Below, in pieces: positions 1 through 9,575 of a stretch of DNA of 64,000 bases. The notes below the pieces were generated by a model. The model saw only the letters and a list, made by a program, of their open reading frames with translations. It was not told the origin of the DNA and ran no database searches. The stretch comes from Puccinellia tenuiflora (taxonomy: Eukaryota > Streptophyta > Magnoliopsida > Poales > Poaceae), in the NCBI GenBank assembly GCA_012064385.1, contig QRDG01001734.1:868001-932000 (forward strand), written 5' to 3'. Positions within the stretch are counted from its first letter, which is position 1; each line of letters begins with the position of its first letter. The position numbers and the translations under genes were made by a program.

Positions 1-998
1 ACAATAACTAGCTATGTTACTCTATTCTTCTCTCTCATTATTAATTAGCTGCCACATCATCTTTTTTGTTTACGTGATATTGATGTTACTAGTGAAGTTA
101 CTCCCATTGGAACTAGCCTAAAGGACCAGATTACTTCAGCAACTCTGCCTCTTCAGCCTAAAAAAAACAGAAGCAAATGCTACACTAATATTTGGTTCCA
201 AAGAACAAGCCGTAGCAAACATGCATGTCCAATCGTATTGTTGGCAGTTTTGATTTTCCTTTAATAGAAGCGCGCACAGGTTGTTTTATGTTACCTATTA
301 TGTAAACACATTTGGCTCACTTATCAGGTGCATGTGGTGGCCGACTCAAACAGTATGCCACAAAATATATAGATAGGACACGTGTGGAATATATATCACT
401 CATTTTAAAGTTCAGACGGGTAAGACATCATTGTTTTTCAAGATTTAACATAATTAATAAATGGTTATTCAATTGTGTGGCGTGGTTGTCCAAGTCATTT
501 GACCAGTGCCCGTGATGTCAGGGTGAATAAGGGGCTAAATTAAATATTGAATAATGCATACGAGATCCCAAATAAAAACTATATTATGACTATGTGATAC
601 AGAAAAATCATACACGGAGCAGAGCAGAGCATTAGTTGGCCTGTCACACTCACACACGTACGGTGAAGTAAACAAGCGCCACACATTAAGTGTTGAATAT
701 CCTAAATTTGCACCACCCCATTATCTGGAAAATTCAGCACAGTTTGCACACTGAATAATCTATAGACGAGCTGTTGTAATAATGTACTCTGATGTGAACT
801 ACGTTAACAATGTCACAAAGTTTATGATAACAGAATAATGCATTATTGGTTAGATAGGTCGATATACTCACATGCCCACATGTATTATTTTATTTACTGT
901 ACCACTAAGCACTAATGTGCAGTCTCGTGCACCGCATACACTCTTCTCCTTGGGAAGGGGAGTTGGTTAACTAAGCATATGACTAGCTGCTAACGCAG
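1..998. other. Intergenic AT-rich DNA, no gene recognised
   Basis: I see no coding region, RNA gene or complete mobile element here. The longest open frame, 67 codons at 312-515, has no recognisable motif. Stop codons are dense in all frames. The stretch ends at the TA that flanks a Stowaway MITE. Confidence 0.5.
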
Positions 999-1000
999 TA

Positions 1001-1268
1001 CTCCCTCCGTCCTAGTTTATATGACTCATTAGTCAAATATCTGGGACCAAGGTGATTTTTGATTTGCTTTGTTTTTCTCTACATCCACTGCATGCATTGG
1101 TTGATTTCTTTCCCACTCTTTCATGCAGTTTTTTTATTCACACACACATCATGCAGGGCAGTTAATTGGGGGAGGGGAGAGGAAAATTAATGCTATTACT
1201 CCAAAGAGATCATTTGTTTTGGGACTGCATGATTTTGAAGATTAGTCTTATAAACTAGGACGAGGGAG
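1001..1268. mobile_element. Stowaway-type MITE, complete
   Basis: The element begins CTCCCTCCGTCCTAG and ends with the inverted match CTAGGACGAGGGAG. It is flanked on both sides by the dinucleotide TA (999-1000 and 1269-1270), the target duplication expected of Stowaway (Tc1/mariner-derived) elements. The inverted match runs about 30 bp inward with a few mismatches (TTTATATGACTCATTAG against TTTATAAGACTAATC). At 268 bp it is of usual size and has no coding capacity, so it depends on a mariner-like transposase from elsewhere. Confidence 0.88.
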
Positions 1269-2363
1269 TATAAGAAATGATAAGACAACTCTTGAAGCGA
1301 TCTTCAGTTAGTGAGCACATCGACTGATAGAAGTTTGAGATCTTAACATTTCTGAATTCTTCTACTCCCTCCGATCCATAAAAAGTGTCGCCCACTTAGT
1401 ATAAAGTTTGTACTAACTGAAAGTGCATGGTTGCCCCCATGTGTGGTTTTGGTAATTAATGACAATCTCTATGGACTAATATTTGTATTGAGCTATATAT
1501 AATTGTAGGTGTGTCCATTTACATTGCTTGATCTCCAGTAGTTGTTGATCAAGGCTAAGTGCGGGTTGATCAACACTCAAGGCCAAGTGAAGATATGCCG
1601 AGGAGTGCTTCTCCCATCTTGGTGTACGGGGGAGCGTCATGTGAATCTTCACCAAGCGAAGCGCAATGAAGAAAGGTGGTTCGCCTTGAGGAGACAAAGA
1701 TCATCTTCATCGATCTCAAGTGGATTTATGCGCAAGGCAAAGGTATGATCTTGATAGGGTTTCTATTTTACCGGTCTCATGATGTTAGTTGAGAGACCGG
1801 GTTATAGGATAGATAGCCGTACTATCAAGAGGGGCTCTCGACCGAGTATCGTGATCGTATCGTCGTAGAGAGCACAAACCTTTGCATCCATGCAATCATC
1901 TTTATTGGTTCTTATTTTTCTCTTATCATGGTGTGGTCTTGGTGCTTGTCGTGCTCGTCATGACAAGGCTAAGTTCACCGAAAACAGTATATTTCTTTGT
2001 GATTTCTTTGCGGTTTCGGTATTGGAGATTTTGCCGGTTCATCCGTGCGGAAGATTTATCTCTTCTATTTCTTTGCAAAATCTCCATTGCTTGTTGGCCA
2101 TTTTCAAAGGTAGCATTTGTCGTCCTCTTTCCAACAAAATTGGTTTCATGTCATTTGGACTTCATTTGCAAAAGATATTTCATTTCCGGTTTGCGAAATA
2201 AAGGTTGATCCTTTCCCTTTTGGTTTTTACAACATATTGTTGGACTATGATGTTTCTCTGCATATTCTTGTTGTGCCATTGTGACGATTCCAACGAGTCC
2301 AAGATTATCGAAAACGGAGTTCATTTACAAAAGTTATGGGGTTCTGTTTTTCTGTGTGGATCT

Positions 2364-2733
2364 ACCCCGGAGATGGTCCGGAGTCTCCGGTCACACCGGA
2401 GTCTCCGCCCCAAAGGACCCGGAGTCTCCGGTCTCCTAATTTTCGCTGCCGAATGAGTTTGTGTGGTGTGCCTCTGGACTGGGTCCGGAGGCACCCCGGA
2501 GATGGTCCGGAGTCTCCGGCCTACCGGAGTCTCCGGCCTCAGGTTTTTCTCAGCTCATTTGCATCTTTGTGGTGCGGCTCTGGTAGGGGTCCGGAGCATC
2601 CACGGAGAGTGTCCGGAATCTCCGGCCTGGCCGGAGTCTCCGGCCCTCTGGACCGGATTCTTCGGTCTGCCCCGATGATCCAGTCAGGCCGGAGCCTGGC
2701 CGGAATATCCGACCCAGGCCGGAGTCTCCGGCC
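2364..2733. repeat. Array of CCGGAGTCTCCGG palindromes in the solo LTR
   Basis: At least six exact or near copies of the odd-length palindrome CCGGAG-T-CTCCGG, plus degenerate relatives such as CCGGAATCTCCGG, occur here with irregular spacing. The array lies 35-400 bp upstream of the LTR TATA box, where an LTR enhancer would be expected. It is unrelated in sequence to the arrays at the same position in the other LTRs of this window. Confidence 0.85.
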
Positions 2734-2740
2734 TGAGAAG

Positions 2741-2777
2741 GCTGTAACGGCTAGTTTTTGGGGGAGGCTATAAATAG
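2741..2777 (+). promoter_or_regulatory. LTR core promoter: AACGG motif and TATA box
   Basis: A clear TATA box (CTATAAATAG, 2768-2777) is preceded by TGTAACGGCTA at 2743-2753, which resembles the plant MSA/MYB3R site (TCYAACGGYYA). The same order and spacing recurs in the other LTRs at 15393-15427 and 20206-20239. Transcription would start about 30 bp downstream, in a C/T-rich leader. Function is inferred from sequence only. Confidence 0.65.
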
Positions 2778-3270
2778 CCCCCTTCTTCCCCAAGAGCTGG
2801 TTGCTCACTTTGCTCACTTGTTTTCCTCTCTCCTCCATTGTTGCTAACCTTGTGAGCTTGATTCCTCTCAATCCCTCCAATGATTCTTGCCCAATCTTAG
2901 GGATTCAAGAGAGGAGATCTAGATCTACCATTCCACCAATCAAAATCTCCTCTTAGTGAGGGGAACTAGTGGATCTAGATTTTGGGGTTGCTTTGTGTTC
3001 ATCTCCTTTGTTTTTCCTCTCTTATTCCTCCCAAAGCATTTGTTGCTTGGTTGGAATTTGAGATTGAAGGACTTGACCACTTTGTGTGTTCTTGCCTCTT
3101 GCATTTGTTGCATCGGGTTGTGCTCTCCATGAAGGTTCGTGGGATCGAAGTTGAGAAGCTTGTTACTCTTGGGTGCATTGTGTTCCCAAGAGCTTTGTGC
3201 CTCTTGGGTGCATTGTGTACCCTAGACGGTGGTGGTGTCGCGAAGACTTCGAGTTGTGAAGCTTCGGCAT

Positions 3271-3516
3271 GATTTGGGAGCCCCCAATTGAGTTGTGGGT
3301 GTGTGCCCCAAGAAAAGTTGTAAAGGCTTCGGATTCCGCCTCGAAGGATTCCGATAGTGGAAGGTGGACCAAACCCTTGGGTGAGGTTCATCGGAGAATA
3401 GGGTGAGGCATGTGTGGCATCTTGAGTAGGCCTCTTGTGGCGAGCTCACACCCCTCCAATGAGATGTACTCCCTTAACAAGGAGGAACTCGGGAATACAT
3501 CCTTGTCTCCACGTGC
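3271..3516 (+). other. Conserved LTR leader block
   Basis: This ~245-bp block lies downstream of the LTR promoter, in the presumed R/U5 transcript leader. It is the best conserved part shared by all LTRs in the window (15692-15935, 20736-20983 and 28636-28884), including the 14853 solo LTR whose first half has otherwise diverged. Just upstream, at about 3167-3197, CTCTTGGG and CCCAAGAG could pair into an 8-bp hairpin that recurs in the 19094 and 26994 LTRs. Conservation suggests a role in the RNA such as packaging, dimerisation or translation, but this is inference. Confidence 0.5.
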
Positions 3517-3834
3517 CTCGGTTATTTCTATACCCGAGCTTTTACTTATGCAATTTACATTGTGATAGCCTTCGTGCTTGAAGCATATATCTTGCTATCA
3601 CCTTGTTGCTTGCCTTGCTTAGCATAAGCTGTTGGTGCACATAGGTAAACCTAGTATTTTAGGTTGTTGGCTTGTTAATTTAAACACATAGTTTTATTCC
3701 GCAATTATCAAGCCCTTAAATAGTAAAAGTGTTAATCGCCTATTCACCCCCCTCTAGGCGACATCTAGGCATAGTTTTTTCTTTCACTAACTTAGTACAA
3801 AATGAGCGACACTTTTTATGGATCGGAGGGAGTA

Positions 3835-5060
3835 GCTCTAAACGACAACGGTACCTTGTAGGTGATACATGCACTAGTACCAAAACGAGTATTGATGTCG
3901 GCAACGGATGTCGATTTTGTCAGAAGAATATACAACCAACTCCTAAGATGTTACCTGTGCCGGTTATAAAATGGAAAAATCATAAGAAGAAACAACTAGG
4001 TGCAATATTACAAGGACGCGCCTAATTCCCGGTCACCCAATTCCATATGCAATTTATCAAATTGCGTGTGCAATTCATGTGCAATTGCGAAAAACTGTCA
4101 GCAATTGCAACCCCATGTGCAACTTCAATTGCATGAATCATGACGCCAAATCGATGGTCAATTAAGTCGACTGCGCTCTTACTTAAATCTAGGTTAACCG
4201 CGAACTACCAAAATGATATTATAAGTACGGAGTCGGTGTTGCTCCATAAGAGAATTCCACAAGACCCCAGTCGATTACCAAGCACACCTCATTCCAACTT
4301 TGTAATCATGTAGTTGCTTCGGCGTTAGAAACCGACTTCAATACTGAAGGCCCATTGCATAGTTTCCATATCATTCCCTCTCTTTCACACATCAGAATCC
4401 ATAGCTCTCCATCTCCCAGTCTCCAACCGTGACACACCCACGGCTACTCCTCTCAGGCGCTCGGATCTCTCCTCCCACACTTCAGCACTTTGGCTCCATT
4501 CCCAACTCTTGTGATGGATCCTTGGTGAGAAGTTGGCGTGTGCTTTCCCCGTCGACCATCCTCGTCCACGACGCCTAGGAACCTCCCTCACAATCATCCT
4601 TGATAGCACATTCGGATCTACCGGCTCCTCTATGCCTCCCGTGTCATCCAACCCTACTTCTCGACGCCGCCTCCTCCCGTACACCACTTTGTCTTTCCCT
4701 ACGCAACCGTGAAGACATCCGACTTGTAACTTATGAACCCCGCCCCCCATCTCTTGTGTGCTTTTGTGTGGAATGGCCATCGTGCAATGTCGATTGTCTG
4801 CCAGTGACTGAGTTGGGGAAGAGGTGGTTGTGGGCATGCAGAGTTTATGTTACATAATTATTTTACAAGTTTATATGAAATTGTGTATATACACCTATAT
4901 ACATTATCTTTTATGGTTATATAAATTGGTTTATTATTCTGATGATATAAATTGTTACACAATTGCGGTGAAAATGTGATATTAAGCCACTACCTATGTT
5001 TGCACTATTCCTTTGGAGCTAGCTTTTAAATATCCATTTTAGGGTAACATATCTTTCTAG
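3835..5060. other. Intergenic, no gene recognised
   Basis: No supported gene. A 150-codon open frame on the minus strand (4385-4837) shows no domain and arises in locally GC-rich DNA. Around 4040-4140 the words GCAATT and CAATTGC recur several times. A motif near 4975 (gatattaagccactacct) recurs in diverged form near 6290, so the LINE remnant between them may sit inside an older repeat. Confidence 0.4.
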
Positions 5061-5065
5061 ATGTT

Positions 5066-6060
5066 GATGTGAAATTTACGGGACTTCGACCTTGTTCTGG
5101 ACCGACAGGTGCATGGTTGCCCGAGGGACGTATTCCAGATTTTGCGCCAAACCTATTCGCAGTAGTTCCAAGGTGTGTGGTTGGGAGTAACCACGAGTCA
5201 GTGAAGGGCTTGCCGGTGGATGGCTGGGTGCCATCTCCCTCGACCTCACCGCGCAGGTGATCGTGGAATTTCTTGACCTTTCCTACCGTATAGTCGGTGT
5301 GGAGCGTTCCCCTGGACAGGGGGACGTCTTTTGATTGACTTGGGAAGCTAATGGAGATTACTCCTTGCGCTCTTGCTACGCCGTAATGTTCAGGGGTTCC
5401 GAATGCATGATTGGGGCCCTCCAGGGTTGGCACGCTAGGGCTTCTTCCAAATGAAAAATCTTCATGCGATTAGCCCTTCGTAGCCGGTGCTGGACGGCAG
5501 ATCGCCTTGGCCGTCGAGACCTCCCCCGCGACCGGAAGCCTTCCCATTCTATGACCAGCACAAGAATCCATTGATCACATGTTGACATACTGTGTGCTAG
5601 CTCGCTCGGTGTGGGCTAGTTGTTTCTACAGGTGGCGTTACGATAGTTCTGTCCCTAAACAATATATGTTGCTAGGGCAACCAAACTCCACACAGAGGCC
5701 CCCCAGTTAGGACGAGAGGGACCTCTGGACAATGCTGGTTTGCAGGTCGCTATGGATTCAGCGGAACGACATTGTCTTCAAGGGTGAGACCTCATCCTTG
5801 GTGCAGGTGTGGTCCACATGATCACGATGGAGGCCGAAGTCTGACGTCTTGCAGGGCTCTTCAGAGGTAGCCTACAGTAGGCGGAGCGGTGAGAGAAACA
5901 CGAGTAGTCCGTGTTGTGTGTGGCTGCTCGGGCGGTGGGGTGTGCGCGCTTGGCCTCTATGCCAGCCCGCGTTGTAATATTGGCATATTGGGCCTTCTTT
6001 TATGGAAATTGATATGCCTTCCAGGGCATATCCTTGAAAATTTTCTATATAAATTGTTTA
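5066..6060 (+). pseudogene. LINE (non-LTR retrotransposon) fragment, decayed
   Basis: Translating the plus strand in shifting frames gives the C-terminal part of a plant LINE ORF2. First comes a stretch like the 'xWLPEGRIPDFAPNLFAVVP' region after the reverse transcriptase. Near 5490 follows CWTADRL, typical of the zinc-binding reverse-transcriptase domain. ESIDHMLTYCVLARSVWAS at about 5565-5620 is the conserved E-x-x-x-H-x-x-x-x-C core of that domain, and then comes SLWIQRNDIVFKGE at 5745-5790. Several frameshifts and stops interrupt the frame, so it is non-functional. The reverse-transcriptase catalytic region is missing. The family motifs are known; the assignment is by eye. Confidence 0.65.
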
Positions 6061-6099
6061 GAAGTTTGTGCAATGTTGAGCCAGTACTTACCTACCTTT

Positions 6100-6233
6100 G
6101 TGGTATTCCTATAGAAATTATTGCATGTTAGCAGGGACATGTAGCTATAGATTCAGAAATACCTATGTGGTATTCCTATTGAAATTATTGCATGTAGCCA
6201 GGGACATGTAGCTTTAGATTCAGAACTAACCTT
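6100..6233. repeat. 67-bp tandem duplication
   Basis: Two adjacent copies (6100-6166 and 6167-6233) start GTGGTATTCCTAT and contain GGGACATGTAGC. They differ at only a few positions. The unit lies just past the 3' side of the LINE remnant. Confidence 0.8.
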
Positions 6234-6239
6234 TAGATG

Positions 6240-9114
6240 CTACAAATTGTTTTAGAAGTTTTATGTGATATTGCTTAAGAAGTTTTTGTGATATTGAGTC
6301 ACTACCTGTATACCTATGTGATTTTCCTTTATAAACTTTCTGTAGCTATAAATTTAGATCTGATATTTACATATTCCATTTTCCCTTCATACCTACGACT
6401 TCAGATCAATACTTTTTTCTTCTCTTCTTCTTTTAATCCGATGTAAGCTAAAAAAATGCAATGCAGCAAGACAAAACTCAAGTTCATCAAGTTTATACAT
6501 GTCAACTCCAACAATTAAGTTGTCATTTATAATCCCGATGAATTTTAGTTCATTGTAGAATTCATGTGAATTTGAGCTTATATCTAAATTTGACTGTTGC
6601 AATGCTGCAAGACCAAGTTTAAGTTCATTAGAAATATATATGAAAAAAAATTCATCGATATTTCTTATATTTTTTGGAGTTTTGTGTTGCTAAGTTGAAA
6701 GTCTTTTCAAAATAGAGAGCCTTTTTACGTGACATGTTACATAAACATTTTGGTATTGGCCTGATGTTTCGTGCACGAGATTTTGTTATGTATGGGGCAA
6801 TGACTTAACAAAAAATAAAAGGTATGTAACGGGCCTTCCACGCTCTCCATCCTCACTACTCGGCATAGGCGAGCGGGTGAATGTGTTCTTTTTCTCCACA
6901 ACTTCATGTGGTAATATTTGTTAATATAAAACGTATCGTAGATGATACACTCTCTATCATAATTTTCTTGAATAAATCCATAATCCCTGTGTAGAAGTGG
7001 ATGTCAGAACCACACTATTTGACCATATCCACTATTGTAACGCTTGGTGCATTGTATACAAAAATAAAAAAGGGTTTTCTCCCGTGTGACAAAAATATCA
7101 CATCGTTAAGAATGTTTTAATTCAGTCACACCGCTTGCTTTGGAGAACCATACTAGAGAGGAGTGGTGGTGTCAATCCTGATGGTCGTAAAAAATATTGG
7201 TACTCAATACGAATGAGTGATTCGCACCGTTTGCGCCATATTTGTGCGTTTGTGGCGCCAATTACCCCATACTATGGACCAGCTTTCTCTGATGTGTGTC
7301 GGTTAGGCTACATGTCAGGTGATAATCTCGGTTAGAGGATATGAGGACGACGACGAGGAGTACACCGGATGGAGATGACAAGGATGGACATGATTGTTGA
7401 TGACGCCCTCCGAGCTATATAGATTTTTTAAGCCACATTGACCTAACATGTCGGTCATATCTAATAGAACGGGTAAAATGATAAAATGTGGTAAATCGGG
7501 GTTTAAAGTTACTTATATGAGGTATTCCGGTAGAATTTTTACTAAATGGGATAATATGTGTCACAAAGACATAAATAAAGGATAAAAGGTGGAATTGACG
7601 CTGAATAATTTTGCTTGTTTGTAGTCAGTTCGGTTGACAATTTGTTAATTGCCGTTAAGATATTGTATAATATTTCACGTTTTTGTGAATTTAATTACAC
7701 ACAAGTTCTACATTTTCTTGTGCTAGATAACAAAATTATTACAAGGTGGAAGACTCTTGGATCTATATGGGCGATTTTATAAGTTAACCAAGCTATGGAC
7801 CATGCATCTACATTTGTTTTTGCACTAGACGAAAGATAGCAATGTCGTAATTAATTTGACTATAATCCTCATCTAAAATACCGATTGCTAGTAGGATGAC
7901 AATGGTGTCCCATTTCCCGGTAAACTCGTGGAGAATTCATCTATTTGCAGATGGATATGGGAAATTTTGATCCCCGCGATCTAAAATGCGGATGGAAATT
8001 AAAAGGTCTCTCATCCTCATTCCGTAGAAATTCTTGTTATATGCTTATGTACACCATAATACTTTAATATGTTGTAATATTGTGTCTAATATGATATATT
8101 TTAATAATATTTAATACATGATACTAATTTATTGTCATTTTATCACATATCGTAACTTAAAATTGCAAGATCATGAAATTATGTTTGAATTTAGCATGTT
8201 AAATGGAAACCCGATGCCGACCCCAAACCCGACGAGCAATGAAATTGAAAAAATATATCTCCCATTGTTAAAGGGAGTGACTAGTCAATAGCTAGCTGTT
8301 TTAGAATTCAGAAACAGACACATTGCCGTAGCCAATAAGAAGCGGACATATGTAATACTGAAAACTAAATAAAAACAATGAGAAAGCTATCTGTTTTCAG
8401 TTTGTCCAAACACAAACATTTCATGCTTCTTCCCTCAGTCTCCCATTTTATCTCAACGACTCATTTCGGCTTGTTGTCAAATTATCATTTGGATCGAGCT
8501 GTACAGCATGTGGCTAGAAAATTCCCAAAAGCCCAACAGACCCTCAGGTCATCTTCTTCACCAAGCAAAACACCCCCCCCACCTCGTCCACCCCTCCATC
8601 CCAAACAGCTGGTTGTGTCGAAGAAAGAAGAATGAGGCTATTCTAGAGGAAAACCTACTTGAGATTGGAGCAGCCCTGCAATTCCAAGTATCCGCATGAA
8701 TTCATGATCTTTCTGTAATCTGAAACAAAGAGAAAATAATGTCAGATGAAAGAGTAGGGTGATATAAACTGATGAAATAAAGCTTTCATGTTGAAAATAT
8801 CTTTATTTGAATATTTCTTCAGAAAGGATAGCAACATTTAAAATGGACACCTGAGTCGAAGAAAGAAAATGCCGAAAATATATCCCGGGCAACTAAGTAG
8901 ATAATGTAGCAACATTCCGAAGAAACCAATGAAGTTCAAGACCAGACCCCTGCGTGCAGAAAATAGCGAACCAAATTTTAACAGAATGTGTAGACAGTAG
9001 AGAAAGACCGAGGACAAAAGTAGGTGTCCCTGGTCCGAAAGACGCAATGAAGAATAAGGAAAGATGGAAGAGTAAGTCATAGACTAAAAAATGTGTGAAG
9101 ATGAAAGACAAACT
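6240..9114. other. Intergenic AT-rich DNA flanking the MULE
   Basis: No gene is supported. The region includes a diverged dispersed repeat at 7440-7590 (listed separately). The 8720-9114 tract is A-rich and purine-rich, full of GAAAGA/GAAGAA words. It resembles the DNA on the other side of the MULE (29350 onward), as expected if the MULE inserted into this kind of sequence. Confidence 0.45.
7440..7590 (+). repeat. Diverged dispersed repeat, inverted copy at the window's far end
   Basis: The segment with GGTCATATCTAATAGAA, then AAATGTGGTAAATCGGGG and TTCCGGTAGAATTTT, matches the reverse complement of 63720-63890 (CCATATCTCAGCCAATAGAA, AAATGGGGTAAGCCGGAAGA). The match is imperfect but keeps the order of motifs over about 140 bp. 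The family is not identified. Confidence 0.5.
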
Positions 9115-9123
9115 AAAGAAATA

Positions 9124-9320
9124 GGTATTTCTATTATGTGCCCTTTGTTCCTTAGTACTACTCAGCCATGCCCACGCTCTTAACTTTTTCTCACTTTTCC
9201 CCTGTTCCTTGTCTGAAACTCTAACAAATGGACGAATTGGATGTTTGTCGTTGGTCAAGGCATTGACCGTTAACTCCGTGGGGCCGGTCGGACTGTGTAG
9301 GACGGTGGCGCTCTTGACCG
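9124..9320 (+). repeat. MULE 1 left terminal inverted repeat
   Basis: About 197 bp, matched in inverted orientation at the right end with scattered mismatches. Shared landmarks are TTAGTACTACTCAGCCATGC, GGTCAAGGCATTGACCGTTA and GGACGGTGGCGCTCTT. The right copy has a 4- to 5-bp extra piece next to GTGGGGCCGGTCG. Confidence 0.92.
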
Positions 9321-9575
9321 GGTCCTCCTTCTATCGTTGCGTACTGACGAGTGGGGCCGCAAGGTGACACGTCGGAGCGGTTTGTCTAAACCTCACTATA
9401 ACCTGAAACAGACCGATCCCCTCCAATACCGCGCCGCTCCCGGCTCCTCCCCATCTGCCGCCGTCGTGCCGCCTCCGCCGCCGTCATGCCCTCCACCCTC
9501 TAACTGTATTCCTTTCGTCGGCGACACCGCGCCTCCGTCACATCTACCCCACCTCCCCATCTAGGATTACAAGTG

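Larger units (their letters stand above)
1418..3786 (+). mobile_element. Solo LTR of the gag-only retrotransposon family
   Basis: The LTR starts TGAAAGTGCATGG and ends TTCTTTCA, with the perfect 5-bp target duplication ctaac at 1413-1417 and 3787-3791. No internal domain or second LTR is adjacent, so it is a solo LTR left by LTR-LTR recombination. Its first ~900 bp and last ~1 kb are clearly homologous to the LTRs of the element at 19094-29160. The middle (about 2340-2740) is not: here it holds an array based on the 13-bp palindrome CCGGAGTCTCCGG. A canonical TATA box follows at 2768. Small open frames inside are also seen in the other LTR copies but show no protein motif. Confidence 0.93.
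1365..3832. mobile_element. Stowaway-type MITE, split by a solo LTR
   Basis: The two halves of a short MITE lie at 1365-1417 and 3792-3832. The left end reads CTCCCTCCGATCCATAAAAA and the right end is its inverted partner, TTTTTATGGATCGGAGGGAG. TA is present on both outer sides (1363-1364, 3833-3834). Removing the solo LTR and one copy of its 5-bp duplication (ctaac) restores an element of about 94 bp, typical of the small Stowaway families common in cereals. The MITE is therefore older than the LTR inside it. Confidence 0.85.

Noticed and set aside
1890..2201. Recurrent ORF in LTRs (1890-2201, 19581-19934, 27481-27834) as a retroviral-type accessory protein
   Set aside because: It lies upstream of the LTR TATA box, differs in length between copies, and shows no domain. 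Similarity follows simply from LTR homology.
2364..2733. The palindrome arrays as CRISPR-like repeats
   Set aside because: Repeat spacing is irregular, there are no unique spacers of constant length, the sequence lies within an LTR with target duplications, and the genome is eukaryotic.
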